52,401 nucleotides of DNA from DAITPV01 sp050692555. GTDB taxonomy: Bacteria; Actinomycetota; UBA4738; CALAEC01. The DNA lies in assembly GCA_050692555.1 (NCBI GenBank), contig JBOGVS010000024.1, positions 1 through 52,401 of the forward strand, in the 5' to 3' direction. Under the pieces are notes generated by a model. It was not told the origin of the DNA and ran no database searches. It saw only the letters and a list, made by a program, of their open reading frames with translations. Shown here in pieces: positions 33,846 to 42,500 of this stretch. Position 1 is the first letter of the stretch, and every line of letters begins with the position of its first letter. Made by a program: the position numbers and the translations under genes.

Positions 33846-33876
33846 TTCGGGCCGACTGGCGGGACGGCGGTACACT
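33846..33876 (+). promoter_or_regulatory. Probable promoter of the cta operon
   Basis: TTCGGG (33846-33851) and TACACT (33871-33876) are separated by 19 nt. The -10 box ends 8 nt before the ATG at 33885 and no Shine-Dalgarno is visible, so the transcript is probably nearly leaderless. No Rex-like palindrome is seen here. Confidence 0.45.
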
Positions 33877-33884
33877 CGGCCGAC

Positions 33885-35666
33885 ATGGCCCTGTTGCGAA
33901 GGCTGTCCACGGCCACCGCGATCTCCACGCTCGCACTGGTGGCCATCGGAGGCGTGGTGCGAGCGACCGGCTCGGGTGACGCGTGCCCCGACTGGCCTCG
34001 GTGCTTCGGACGGTACCTGCCTCCGCTGGAGTTCCACACGCTCATCGAGTATTCGCACCGGCTGGCGGCGGCGATCACCGGCCTCCTGATCCTGATCACG
34101 GCGTGGGTGGCGTGGCGCCGGGAACGGCGCGATCCGGCGGTGCTGTGGCCCATCGTCGTTGCGGTCGGCGTGGTCCTGGTGCAGGCGGCCATCGGGCGTC
34201 TGCGGATCGTCGGCGGGGCTCGGGCTGCCATCGTGACCCTTCACTTCCTGGTGGCCATGGGCCTGGTCGCCCTGGTGATGATGACCGCCGCGGCCACACG
34301 GCTCCGAAGGCCCGATCCCGGGCAAGGCGATCCGACCGTGGACCACGGGTTCCGCCGCCTGGCCTGGTGGACCCTGGCCGCCACCCTTCTCCTGCTGGCG
34401 GTCGGCGCGTACGTCCGCGGGGAGGGTGCTGGTCTGGTGTTCCTGGACTGGCCGCTGATGGACGGACGGCTGGTGCCCTACCTGGAGACGAACGGCACCG
34501 TGGCCGCGTTCGTCCACCGGCTGCTGGCAGCGATCGTGGTGGTGATGGGCGGGGTCCTGGCCTGGCGGGCTCGCCGGGTTGCCCACCGAGGGGTCCGGGC
34601 GCTGGCCTGGCTCGCGTTCGGCCTCCTGGTGGTGCAGGCGGGGCTGGGAGCAGCGGCCGTGCTCACGGAGCTTTCCGCGCCGGCGGTGGCCGGGCACGTC
34701 GCCGGGAGCAGCCTGGCTTGGGCGGCCCTGGTGGCCACCGTGGCGGCGGCCGGCCGGATGCGGGTTCGGCCGGACGAAAGCCCGGCTCCCCGTCCCCGGG
34801 CCGGGGAACGGGTGGCCGCATACCTACAGCTGGCCAAGCCCGACATCATCGTCCTGCTCCTGATCACCACGGTCCCGGCCATGGTCCTGGCGGCCGAGGG
34901 GATGCCGCCGGTCTCGCTGATCCTGGCCACGCTCCTGGGAGGATCCCTGGCCGCCGCCGGGGCCAACGCGGTGAACTGCTACCTGGACCGGGACATCGAC
35001 GAGGTGATGGCCCGGACCCGCGGCCGTCCCCTCCCCTCGCACCGGGTCGAGCCGGGAGAGGCGCTCCGATTCGGGTGGATCGCCATCGCCACGGCGTTCG
35101 CGTGGCTGGCCGCGACCGTGAACCTCCTGGCGGCCACGCTGACGGCTGCGGCGGCCCTGTTCTACGTGTTCGTGTACACGGCGTGGATGAAGCGGTCCAC
35201 GCCCCAGAACATCGTCATCGGGGGCGCGGCGGGCGCGGTCCCCGCCCTGGTGGGCTGGGCGGCGGTCACCGAGACCGTGACCCTTCCGGCCCTGGTGCTG
35301 TTCGCGCTGGTGTTCCTGTGGACCCCGCCCCACTTCTGGGCCCTGGCCATCCGTCACGCGGGGGACTACCGGGCCGCGGGCGTGCCGATGCTCCCGGCGG
35401 TCAGGGGGCGCAGGGCCACCGCGCTGCACATCGGGGTGTACGCGGTCCTGGTGGTGGCCACGTCGCTGGCCCTGGTCCCCGCGGCAGGCCTGGGGCCCCT
35501 GTACGTGGGGAGCGCCACGGCGCTGGGAGCGCTGTTCCTGGCCCACGCCGTCCGGGTATGGCGGGACGCGAGCACGCGTGCGGCCATGGCCCTGTTCCGG
35601 TACTCGATCACCTACCTGGCCCTGCTGTTCGTGGCCGCGGCCGCGGATCAGCTGGTGAGAGGGTGA
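33885..35666 (+). CDS. ctaA-ctaB: Heme A synthase - heme O synthase fusion (CtaA-CtaB)
   Basis: 593 residues, two enzymes in one chain. Residues 1 to about 295 are CtaA/COX15-like: eight helices with heme-ligand His in LEFHTLIEYSHRLAA and FVHRLLAA, and the Cys pair CPDWPRC in the first loop. Residues from about 305 are a UbiA-type protoheme IX farnesyltransferase: KPDIIVLLLITT, the Mg-binding NAVNCYLDRDID (N-x3-D-x3-D like), and TPPHFWALAI. CtaB makes heme O and CtaA oxidises it to heme A for the caa3 oxidase encoded downstream, so fusion would channel the intermediate. No stop or frameshift lies between the halves. Confidence 0.93.
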   Translation: MALLRRLSTATAISTLALVAIGGVVRATGSGDACPDWPRCFGRYLPPLEFHTLIEYSHRLAAAITGLLILITAWVAWRRERRDPAVLWPIVVAVGVVLVQAAIGRLRIVGGARAAIVTLHFLVAMGLVALVMMTAAATRLRRPDPGQGDPTVDHGFRRLAWWTLAATLLLLAVGAYVRGEGAGLVFLDWPLMDGRLVPYLETNGTVAAFVHRLLAAIVVVMGGVLAWRARRVAHRGVRALAWLAFGLLVVQAGLGAAAVLTELSAPAVAGHVAGSSLAWAALVATVAAAGRMRVRPDESPAPRPRAGERVAAYLQLAKPDIIVLLLITTVPAMVLAAEGMPPVSLILATLLGGSLAAAGANAVNCYLDRDIDEVMARTRGRPLPSHRVEPGEALRFGWIAIATAFAWLAATVNLLAATLTAAAALFYVFVYTAWMKRSTPQNIVIGGAAGAVPALVGWAAVTETVTLPALVLFALVFLWTPPHFWALAIRHAGDYRAAGVPMLPAVRGRRATALHIGVYAVLVVATSLALVPAAGLGPLYVGSATALGALFLAHAVRVWRDASTRAAMALFRYSITYLALLFVAAAADQLVRG

Positions 35667-35667
35667 C

Positions 35668-35883
35668 GTGGAGCTCCTCGGCGAGCTCATCGAGCGTCAC
35701 GGGTGGCACGTCCTCGGCGAGCTCACGGTCCTGGTGCTGGCCGTGGTGGTCACGGTGATGTGGGTCCGGGCGCTGGTCCGCGGCGGAGCCAGGCCGGAGG
35801 TGTGCGGGACCTGCGGCCGCCTGGTGTCCCGGGCGCACACCGTCTGCCCCAGATGCGGCCAGCTCCTGCGGGCCGCCGGCTGA
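35668..35883 (+). CDS. Small membrane protein with zinc-ribbon tail
   Basis: 71 residues from GTG at 35668, 1 nt after the ctaB stop with GAGAGGG upstream. One membrane segment (about 14-36) is followed by VCGTCGRLVSRAHTVCPRCGQLL, a two-CxxC rubredoxin/zinc-ribbon knuckle. No family is recognised. Its place between the heme A synthase fusion and ctaC suggests an oxidase assembly factor or metal-binding accessory protein (inference). Confidence 0.7.
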   Translation: MELLGELIERHGWHVLGELTVLVLAVVVTVMWVRALVRGGARPEVCGTCGRLVSRAHTVCPRCGQLLRAAG

Positions 35884-35906
35884 ACGTGCGTGATAGAAAT
35901 CGCCCC

Positions 35907-36962
35907 GTGACCCACCGAGCCTCCGATCCGCTGCGGCGCGCCCGCCGGCGACGGGTACGCCGTCTGGCGGTGTTCGCCGGGGCCATGGCGCTCCTCCTGG
36001 CGGCGTGCCGCCAGGACTATCCGTATAACTCCCTGAACCCCGCCGGCCCCGTCGCCGACAAGCAAGACGAGCTGTTCACACTGGTGTTCTGGATCGCCGT
36101 GGGCGTGTTCGTCTTGGTCGAGGGCCTCCTGGTGGTGGCCCTGGTCCGGTTCCGGCGCCGCTCCGCGGACGACACCCCCAAGCAGGTCCATGGGAACACT
36201 CGCCTGGAGATGATCTGGACGGTCCTTCCCGCGTTGCTGCTGGCCGGAGTGGCCGTGCCCACGGTGGGCACGATCTTCGACCTGGCCGAACGTCCGGCCG
36301 GTGAGGTCGTCGAGGTCAACGTCACCGGACACCAGTGGTGGTGGGAAATCGAGTACCCGCAGCACGGCGTGGTGACGGCGAACGAGATCCACGTGCCCAC
36401 GGACCGCCCCGTGGTCGCCACGCTGACGTCCAACGACGTGATCCATTCTTTCTGGGTGCCCCGGCTGGCCGGCAAGCAGGACCTCGTTCCCGGAAGGACC
36501 TCGACCCTGAACTTCGCGGCGCCGGAAGCGGGCACCTACCTGGGGGAGTGCGCCGAGTTCTGCGGCCTGTCCCACGCATTGATGCTGTTCCGGGTCGTTG
36601 CTCAGGATCCTCAGGATTTTGAGGCGTGGGTAAACGCTCAGCTGCAGCCGGCAGCCGCGCCCGCGCCAGACACGGAGGAGGCCAAAGGTCTGGAGTACTT
36701 CCGGAACTTCGGCACCGGTTCGTGCCTCGCCTGTCATGCCGTGAACGGTATCGAGGGAGCCACGGCCACGATCGGGCCGAACCTCACGCACATAGGTGGC
36801 CGGCAGACGATCGCCGCGGGGATCCTGGAAATGAGCGACGAGGAACTGGCCCGGTGGCTGCGGAACCCGCCCGCCGTGAAGCCGGGATCGAAGATGCCCA
36901 GCTACAACCTGACCGACGATCAGATCGAGGCCCTGGTCGCCTACCTCCGGAGCCTGGAATGA
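35907..36962 (+). CDS. ctaC: Cytochrome c oxidase subunit II with fused cytochrome c (caa3 type)
   Basis: 351 residues from GTG at 35907 (GTG at 35886 is the alternative; neither has a good ribosome site). A lipoprotein signal ends ALLLAAC (Cys34). Two membrane helices follow, then the CuA cupredoxin domain: HQWWWEIEY, HSFWVPRLAGKQD and GECAEFCGLSHALM (C-x3-C-x3-H-x2-M). The C-terminal 85 residues are a cytochrome c with CLACH and a distal Met in GSKMPSYN. The fusion means electrons can enter through the attached heme, as in caa3 oxidases. Confidence 0.95.
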   Translation: MTHRASDPLRRARRRRVRRLAVFAGAMALLLAACRQDYPYNSLNPAGPVADKQDELFTLVFWIAVGVFVLVEGLLVVALVRFRRRSADDTPKQVHGNTRLEMIWTVLPALLLAGVAVPTVGTIFDLAERPAGEVVEVNVTGHQWWWEIEYPQHGVVTANEIHVPTDRPVVATLTSNDVIHSFWVPRLAGKQDLVPGRTSTLNFAAPEAGTYLGECAEFCGLSHALMLFRVVAQDPQDFEAWVNAQLQPAAAPAPDTEEAKGLEYFRNFGTGSCLACHAVNGIEGATATIGPNLTHIGGRQTIAAGILEMSDEELARWLRNPPAVKPGSKMPSYNLTDDQIEALVAYLRSLE

Positions 36963-36996
36963 CGGTTCCTACCGCCGCCCTTAGCATGGAGACCTG

Positions 36997-38868
36997 ATGG
37001 CGATCGCGGCCACCCCCCGGCGAACGCTGTTCCGGCGCCCCTCGGCCACCACCGGGCTGGGCAGCTGGCTGACCACCGTCGACCACAAGCGGATCGGTGT
37101 GCTCTACGGGGTCACCGCGTTCGCGTTCTTCCTCATCGGCGGGGTGGAGGCCCTGCTCCTCCGGGTCCAGCTGGCCCGGCCGGAGAACCGGTTCCTCGAC
37201 TTCGACTCGTACAACCAGCTGTTCACGATGCACGGCGTCACCATGATCTTCCTGGTGGTGATGCCGCTGTCCGCGGCGTTCTTTAACTACCTGATCCCGC
37301 TGATGATCGGCGCCCGGGACGTGGCCTTCCCCAGGCTCAACGCGTTCTCCTACTGGGTGTTCGTCCTGGGCGGGATCTTCCTGTACTCGAGCTTCTTCGT
37401 GGGCGGGGCGCCCGATGGAGGATGGTTCGCCTATCAGAATCAGACCGGCATCATCTTCTCGCCCGGCACGGCGATGGACTACTACGCGCTGGGCCTCCAG
37501 ATCCTGGGAGTGGCCTCACTGGCGTCGGCGGTGAACTTCATCGTCACCATCCTCAACGAACGGGCTCCCGGCATGACCCTGATGAGGATGCCGGTGTTCG
37601 TGTGGATGACCCTGGTGGTCTCGTTCCTGCTCCTGTTCGCCATGCCGGTGATCGCCATCGCGTTGTTCGAGATGGGCTTCGACCGGTTGTTCGGCACGAA
37701 CTTCTTCAACCCCGCGGCCGGGGGCGATCCGGTCCTGTGGCAGCACCTGTTCTGGCTGTTCGGCCATCCGGAGGTGTACATCCTGATCCTCCCGGCCATG
37801 GGCATCGTCTCCGAGGTGCTCCCCACGTTCAGCCGGAAGCCGCTGTTCGGGTACGCCGCCGTGGTGTTCTCCGGGATCGCCATCGGGTTCATGGGGTGGG
37901 GGGTGTGGGCCCACCACATGTTCACGGTGGGCCTGGGGCCGGTGGCCAACGCGGCGTTCGCGTTGTCGACGATGTTCATCGCCGTCCCCACCGGGGTGAA
38001 GATCTTCAACTGGCTTGGCACGTTATGGGGCGGGTCCATCAGGTTCACCACCCCCCTGCTGTTCGCCGTGGGGTTCGTGGCGATGTTCATCATCGGCGGG
38101 CTCTCGGGGGTGACCCACGCCATCACGCCCTCGGACGCGCAGCAGCAGGACACGTACTACATCGTGGCCCACATCCATTACGTGCTGTTCGGGGGGGCCA
38201 TCTTCGGGCTGTTCTCCGGGGCCTACTACTGGATCCCCAAGGTCTCCGGCCGGCTGCTGGACGAGCGGCTGGGCAAGGTGCACTTCTGGCTGATGCTGAT
38301 CGGGTTCAACCTGACCTTCGCCCCCATGCACATCCTGGGACTCCAGGGGATGCGCCGCCGAATCCCCACCTATGCCGAGGGGCTGGGGTGGGACCTGTGG
38401 AACCTGGTGGCCACCATCGGATCGTTCGTCATCGCCCTGTCGATCCTGGTGTTCATGGTCAACGTGGTCCGCAGCATGACGCGCGGGAAGGAGGCGGGGG
38501 CCGACCCGTGGGACGCCCGGACCCTGGAGTGGGCGATCCCGTCACCGCCGCCGCACTACAACTTCGCGGAGGTCCCCGAGGTCCACCACCGAGACGAGCT
38601 GTGGCACCGGAAGTACGCCGAGGACGAGGGAGGCCGGCCGGTCCCCGTGGTGGCGGGGGCGGCGGACGGCCACGAGGACGAGGAGGAGGAGGAGCACCAC
38701 GACATCCACATGCCGGATCCCTCGTACTTCCCCCTCCTGGCGGCTGCAGGACTGCCGGCCATCGGGTACGGACTGATCTACGGGTGGTGGGCGGTAGTCA
38801 TCGCCGGGGCCCTGATGACCATCGGGGGGCTCATCGGGTGGAGCCTCGAACCGGTGGCGGAGGAATAG
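36997..38868 (+). CDS. ctaD: Cytochrome c oxidase subunit I with C-terminal membrane extension
   Basis: 623 residues. Heme-copper features are FTMHGVTMIF (heme a His), WLFGHPEVYILILP (CuB His and cross-linked Tyr), WAHHMFTVG (CuB His pair), PTGVKIFNW (K-channel Lys) and HIHYVLFGG (heme ligands). GARDVAFPRLN carries the D-channel Asp, so this is an A-type pump. After the usual 12 helices comes a His/Glu-rich linker (HEDEEEEEHHDIH) and a pair of extra helices resembling a fused subunit IV piece. GGAG stands 5 nt before ATG. Confidence 0.96.
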   Translation: MAIAATPRRTLFRRPSATTGLGSWLTTVDHKRIGVLYGVTAFAFFLIGGVEALLLRVQLARPENRFLDFDSYNQLFTMHGVTMIFLVVMPLSAAFFNYLIPLMIGARDVAFPRLNAFSYWVFVLGGIFLYSSFFVGGAPDGGWFAYQNQTGIIFSPGTAMDYYALGLQILGVASLASAVNFIVTILNERAPGMTLMRMPVFVWMTLVVSFLLLFAMPVIAIALFEMGFDRLFGTNFFNPAAGGDPVLWQHLFWLFGHPEVYILILPAMGIVSEVLPTFSRKPLFGYAAVVFSGIAIGFMGWGVWAHHMFTVGLGPVANAAFALSTMFIAVPTGVKIFNWLGTLWGGSIRFTTPLLFAVGFVAMFIIGGLSGVTHAITPSDAQQQDTYYIVAHIHYVLFGGAIFGLFSGAYYWIPKVSGRLLDERLGKVHFWLMLIGFNLTFAPMHILGLQGMRRRIPTYAEGLGWDLWNLVATIGSFVIALSILVFMVNVVRSMTRGKEAGADPWDARTLEWAIPSPPPHYNFAEVPEVHHRDELWHRKYAEDEGGRPVPVVAGAADGHEDEEEEEHHDIHMPDPSYFPLLAAAGLPAIGYGLIYGWWAVVIAGALMTIGGLIGWSLEPVAEE

Positions 38869-38872
38869 CGGG

Positions 38873-39463
38873 ATGGCCGCGCACGAGACCCAGGTCCCCC
38901 ACACCGCCACCGGGCTGGACAACCGGAAGCTGGGGATGTGGGCGTTCCTGGGATCGGAGTGCCTGTTCTTCGGGGCCCTGATCTCCACGTACCTGCTGTA
39001 CCGCGGCCGGAGCCTCCAGGGGCCATTCCCCGAGGACGTCTACGACATCCCTTACACCTCGGTGTCCTCGTTCGTTTTGCTGATGAGCAGCCTGACCATG
39101 GTGCTGGCCCTGCACGCCATCCAGCGAGGGGATCACCGGAAGCTGCGGGCCTGGCTGCTGGCCACCGCGTTGCTGGGCATCACGTTCGTCGGCGGGCAGG
39201 TGTTCGAGTTCACCGTGTTCGTCCGGGAGGGCCTGACCCTCTCCCGGAACCTGTTCGGCTCCAGCTTCTTCGTGCTCACCGGGTTCCACGGCGCCCATGT
39301 CACCGTGGGCATCCTCATGCTCCTCTCGCTGTACGGCATGTCGCTGGCCGGACGGCTGCCGGAGGAACGGGCGCTCCGGGTGGAGCTCATCGGGCTGTAC
39401 TGGCACTTCGTCGACATCGTGTGGATCGTGATCTTCACCGTCGTGTACCTCATCCCCTCCTGA
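38873..39463 (+). CDS. ctaE: Cytochrome c oxidase subunit III
   Basis: 196 residues, five membrane helices, the short bacterial form. FLGSECLFFGALISTYLLYR, GFHGAHVTVGI and LYWHFVDIVWIVIFTVVYLI are family blocks. It stabilises subunit I and supports proton uptake. It begins 4 nt after ctaD. Confidence 0.95.
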   Translation: MAAHETQVPHTATGLDNRKLGMWAFLGSECLFFGALISTYLLYRGRSLQGPFPEDVYDIPYTSVSSFVLLMSSLTMVLALHAIQRGDHRKLRAWLLATALLGITFVGGQVFEFTVFVREGLTLSRNLFGSSFFVLTGFHGAHVTVGILMLLSLYGMSLAGRLPEERALRVELIGLYWHFVDIVWIVIFTVVYLIPS

Positions 39464-39465
39464 CC

Positions 39466-39822
39466 ATGGCCACCGCCGAGACCCAGCGCGAGGAGTTCGA
39501 GCCGGGAGGCGCCGCCCACCTCCCCGCGGAGGACGAAGGGCACCCCGGTCCACGGCAGTACGTGATCGTGGCCGTGACCCTGGCAATCGTCACCGCCATG
39601 GAGGTCGGGCTGTTCTACGTGGACTTCCTTCCGAGCCCGGTGGTGGTGGCCTCGCTGCTGATCCTGATGGTCATCAAGTTCGCCCTGGTGGTCCTGTGGT
39701 TCATGCACCTGCGGTTCGACAGTCCCATCTACAAGCGGCTGTTCCTCACCGGGCTGATCCTGGCCACATCGGTGTTCGTCATCGTGCTGCTGACGTTCGG
39801 GGTGTTCATCCCCGATGCCTGA
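39466..39822 (+). CDS. ctaF: Cytochrome c oxidase subunit IV (prokaryotic type)
   Basis: 118 residues. An acidic N-terminal tail of about 30 residues precedes three helices. VIKFALVVLWFMHLRFDSPIY is the signature of prokaryotic COX4 proteins. It starts 2 nt after the ctaE stop, which completes the D-E-F order. It overlaps ctaG by 8 nt. Confidence 0.9.
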   Translation: MATAETQREEFEPGGAAHLPAEDEGHPGPRQYVIVAVTLAIVTAMEVGLFYVDFLPSPVVVASLLILMVIKFALVVLWFMHLRFDSPIYKRLFLTGLILATSVFVIVLLTFGVFIPDA

Positions 39823-40669
39823 CCCCAGCATCGGCTGGCACCCTCACTTCGAAGTGTGGCTCCTGATCGCCGTGCTGGAGGGCGGCTACCTCCTGGCCCT
39901 CCGTCGGCTGGGACCCCGGCACGTCTCTCCCGGTGACCGGCCGGCGAGCCGGGGACAGATCGCGGCGTTCACCCTGGGGGTCCTGACGCTGTGGGTGGCC
40001 TCCGACTGGCCGGTCCACGAGCTGGCTGAGGAGCGGCTCCTCAGCGTGCACATGATCCAGCACCTGCTGATGAGCCTGGTGGCTCCGCCGCTGCTGCTGG
40101 CGGGGACGCCGGGGTGGCTGCTGCGAGCCATCCTCCGGCCTCGGTGGTTGTTCGCCGTGATCCGGAACCTCGCCCGCCCGGTCCCGGCGCTCCTTGTGTT
40201 CAACGGGTTCATCGCCCTGAGCCACTGGCCGGCCCTGGTCGCGCTGGCGCTGCGCTACGAGGCCGTCCACTTCGGGGTGCACGCCGTGCTGGTGGGCACC
40301 GCGCTGCTGATGTGGATGCCGATCCTCAGCCCGATGTTCGAGATCCCCCGGCTGCGGTACCCGGCGCAGATGCTCTACCTGTTCGCCCAGTCGATCGTGC
40401 CCACCGTGCCCGCGTCGTTCCTGACGTTCGCCGACAGCCCGCTCTACCCGTTCTACACGCTGGCCACGCCGATGCTGGGGTTCGATCCCGTGGTCGACCA
40501 ACGCATCTCGGGCCTGATCATGAAGCTGCTGGGCGGGTTCATCCTGTGGGGGTTCATCGCCGTGCTGTTCTTCCGGTGGAACCGGCAGGACGAGCTGTCC
40601 GGAAGCGACGCCCCCGTGTGGCAGGACGTTGAGCGGGCCATGAACCGGATGGAGGCCGGGCAGCGATGA
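39815..40669 (+). CDS. ctaG: CtaG-type cytochrome c oxidase assembly protein (caa3_CtaG)
   Basis: 284 residues, about seven membrane helices. SVHMIQHLLMSLVAPPLLLAGTP is the family signature, with His and Met residues at the membrane face that suit copper handling. In Bacillus, CtaG is needed for caa3 oxidase formation, probably CuB. The gene overlaps ctaF and the cupredoxin gene, so it belongs to the oxidase operon. Confidence 0.92.
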   Translation: MPDPSIGWHPHFEVWLLIAVLEGGYLLALRRLGPRHVSPGDRPASRGQIAAFTLGVLTLWVASDWPVHELAEERLLSVHMIQHLLMSLVAPPLLLAGTPGWLLRAILRPRWLFAVIRNLARPVPALLVFNGFIALSHWPALVALALRYEAVHFGVHAVLVGTALLMWMPILSPMFEIPRLRYPAQMLYLFAQSIVPTVPASFLTFADSPLYPFYTLATPMLGFDPVVDQRISGLIMKLLGGFILWGFIAVLFFRWNRQDELSGSDAPVWQDVERAMNRMEAGQR

Positions 40670-41391
40670 GCCGGGAGGCGCGTAGCCGGGTGCTGCTGGG
40701 GCTCGGGATCCCCCTCGGTGCTCTGGTGTTCCTGGGACTCCTGATCTTCGCCTTCTCCCGGCTGCTGCTGGCGGTCCCCGTGGAGCTGGCGCCATGGGTG
40801 GCGCTGCTGTTCGCCACCAACATCCTGGTGGGCTGCGCGCTGGCGGCCACGATCCGGGGGACCCGGGGCTTCGCGTTCCTGATCACGCTGCTGGTGGGGA
40901 CCATCGTGGGAGGAGGGATCGCCGGGGCGGTGGTCGGCGAGCGGCCCGTTCACAGCCTGGTGGCGGAGGGCGAGCACCCGGAAGGGGCCACCCCTCCCGA
41001 GGGCGCGCCACCGCCCGAGACCCCCGCGGCGACGGAGTCACCACAGGCGGAGGAGTCCCCGCCTCCCCCCGGCGATGAACCGGAAGGCGGCGGAGGTGGC
41101 CCAGGTGGCGGGGCGATAGCCGAGATCGCCGCCCAGGGAATCGCCTTCGACACCTCCGAGCTGTCGCTTCCCGACGAACCGCAGGTCACGATCGCGTTCG
41201 ACAACCGGGACAGCGGGATCCCCCACAACGTGGCGGTGTACACGGCGGAAGGCGGCGACCCCATCCTCACGGGCGAGATCATCACGGGGCCCGCGCAGGT
41301 CGACTACACGTTCGACAGCCCCGGCCCGGGAACCTACTACTACCAGTGCGACGTGCACCCAACCATGAACGGGTCGCTCACGATCGGCTGA
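40666..41391 (+). CDS. Membrane-anchored cupredoxin (blue copper) protein
   Basis: 241 residues. Three hydrophobic segments (about 9-33, 42-62, 68-90) are followed by a Pro/Glu/Gly-rich linker (about 100-150) and a plastocyanin-like domain (about 150-241). Type I copper ligands are the His in IPHNVAVY and YYYQCDVHPTMNG (C-x2-H-x2-M). It overlaps ctaG by 4 nt, so it is made with the oxidase. It could deliver electrons to, or copper into, the caa3 enzyme, whose subunit II already has its own cytochrome c. Function is inferred from fold and position. Confidence 0.83.
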   Translation: MSREARSRVLLGLGIPLGALVFLGLLIFAFSRLLLAVPVELAPWVALLFATNILVGCALAATIRGTRGFAFLITLLVGTIVGGGIAGAVVGERPVHSLVAEGEHPEGATPPEGAPPPETPAATESPQAEESPPPPGDEPEGGGGGPGGGAIAEIAAQGIAFDTSELSLPDEPQVTIAFDNRDSGIPHNVAVYTAEGGDPILTGEIITGPAQVDYTFDSPGPGTYYYQCDVHPTMNGSLTIG

Positions 41392-41406
41392 TCAGAGACG
41401 GGTGTG

Positions 41407-42066
41407 ATGGCCACGCCTTCGCCCTTCCCGGAACCGGAGGTCCGCGACGTCGAGACCGGACGGGCCCTCGCCATCTGGTAGCGCTACGCCTCGAAGTACG
41501 ACCGGCAGATCGGATTCTGGGAACGCGTGCTGTTCGGCGACGGCCGGGAGTGGGTCTGCTCCCGCGCCTCCGGTGAGGTGCTGGAGATCGGGGTGGGGAC
41601 CGGAAGGAATTTGCCGTTCTACTCGCGCGATCTGTCGCTGACCGGCATCGATCTCAGCCCCGCCACGCTGGAGATCGCCCAGGAGCGAGCGCGGGCGCTG
41701 AGGTTCGAGGTTGATCTTCGGGTGGGTGATGCCCAGGCCCTGGAGTTCCCGGACGGCCGTTTCGACACCGTGGTGGAGACCCTGGCTCTGTGGATCCCCG
41801 ACCCCCGGCGGGCCGTCGCCGAAGCCTGGCGGGTCCTCCGCCCGGGAGGCCCTCTGGTCACCCTGGACCACGTCCGCAGCCCCCTTCCTGCGGTCCGCAT
41901 AGTCCAAAGGATCCTCGACCCGCTGTCCCGGCGGTTCCAGGCCGACAACCTGCTCCGCGAGCCACGGAAGTACGTCACCGTCCAAGGCTTCGAGATCCTC
42001 GAGAAGGAACGCCTCAAGTGGGGGATCGTGGAGCGACTCGTCGCCCGGAAGCCCTTGGAGGGATGA
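41407..42066 (+). pseudogene. Class I SAM-dependent methyltransferase interrupted by in-frame TAG
   Basis: Reading from ATG at 41407 the frame runs 24 codons to TAG at 41479-41481, then stays open to 42066. Homologous-looking sequence crosses the stop: ALAIW-stop-RYASKYDRQIGFWERVL, where methyltransferases of this type have W-x-R-Y-A-x-x-Y-D. The core is intact: LEIGVGTGRNLPFY (SAM loop), ALEFPDGRFDTVV and LRPGGPLVTLDHVR. One G-to-T change (GAG to TAG) would explain the lesion. A shorter product from GTG at 41527 would lose the N-terminal helix, so the gene is probably inactive unless the stop is a sequencing error. The substrate is unknown. Confidence 0.75.
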
Positions 42067-42476
42067 GCTCCCGACCCAACATCCAGACGCCGGTCCTGTG
42101 GATCGGTGTGGCTGTGTTCGTGGCAGGACGGCTCATCGATCTGTGGTGGCACGCCACCCATCCCGAGTTCGAGACGGCCGCGGATCAGGTCCGGGCGCAC
42201 TTCGTCGTCTGGACGGGAACAATACTGATGCTGGTCGGAGCGGCTTGGGCGGTGGCCTTCGGGGCCGCCTCCCGCGGGTACCTGGTCGTGCTGGCTGGGG
42301 GGGTGGGATACGCGGCAGTCGCCGTGTGGCACTTCTGGGAACACAGTCAGGGACGCGACCCGGACCTGCCCCATCTCCTCCTACTGATCACCAACGTGGT
42401 GATGTTCCTGGGTGCGGCGTGGGTCTGGCTCGAAGCACGAAAGAGGGTGCAGAAACCAATACAGGATGGGGCATGA
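42063..42476 (+). CDS. Four-helix membrane protein of unknown function
   Basis: 137 residues from ATG at 42063, overlapping the methyltransferase stop (ATGA). Four membrane segments are predicted: about 11-29, 47-66, 70-92 and 103-123. Conserved-looking His residues (WWHATHPEF, VWHFWEHSQG) lie near the membrane faces and could bind metal or heme. No family is recognised. It is convergent with the redoxin gene. Confidence 0.65.
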   Translation: MSSRPNIQTPVLWIGVAVFVAGRLIDLWWHATHPEFETAADQVRAHFVVWTGTILMLVGAAWAVAFGAASRGYLVVLAGGVGYAAVAVWHFWEHSQGRDPDLPHLLLLITNVVMFLGAAWVWLEARKRVQKPIQDGA

Positions 42477-42500
42477 GCCGACCTCGCCCGGCACCCCTTC

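Noticed and set aside
41479..41481. TAG as a recoded (pyrrolysine) codon
   Set aside because: Nothing marks a PYLIS-like context or Pyl biology, and the position in methyltransferases of this class is not a catalytic residue. A simple nonsense change or read error is more likely.
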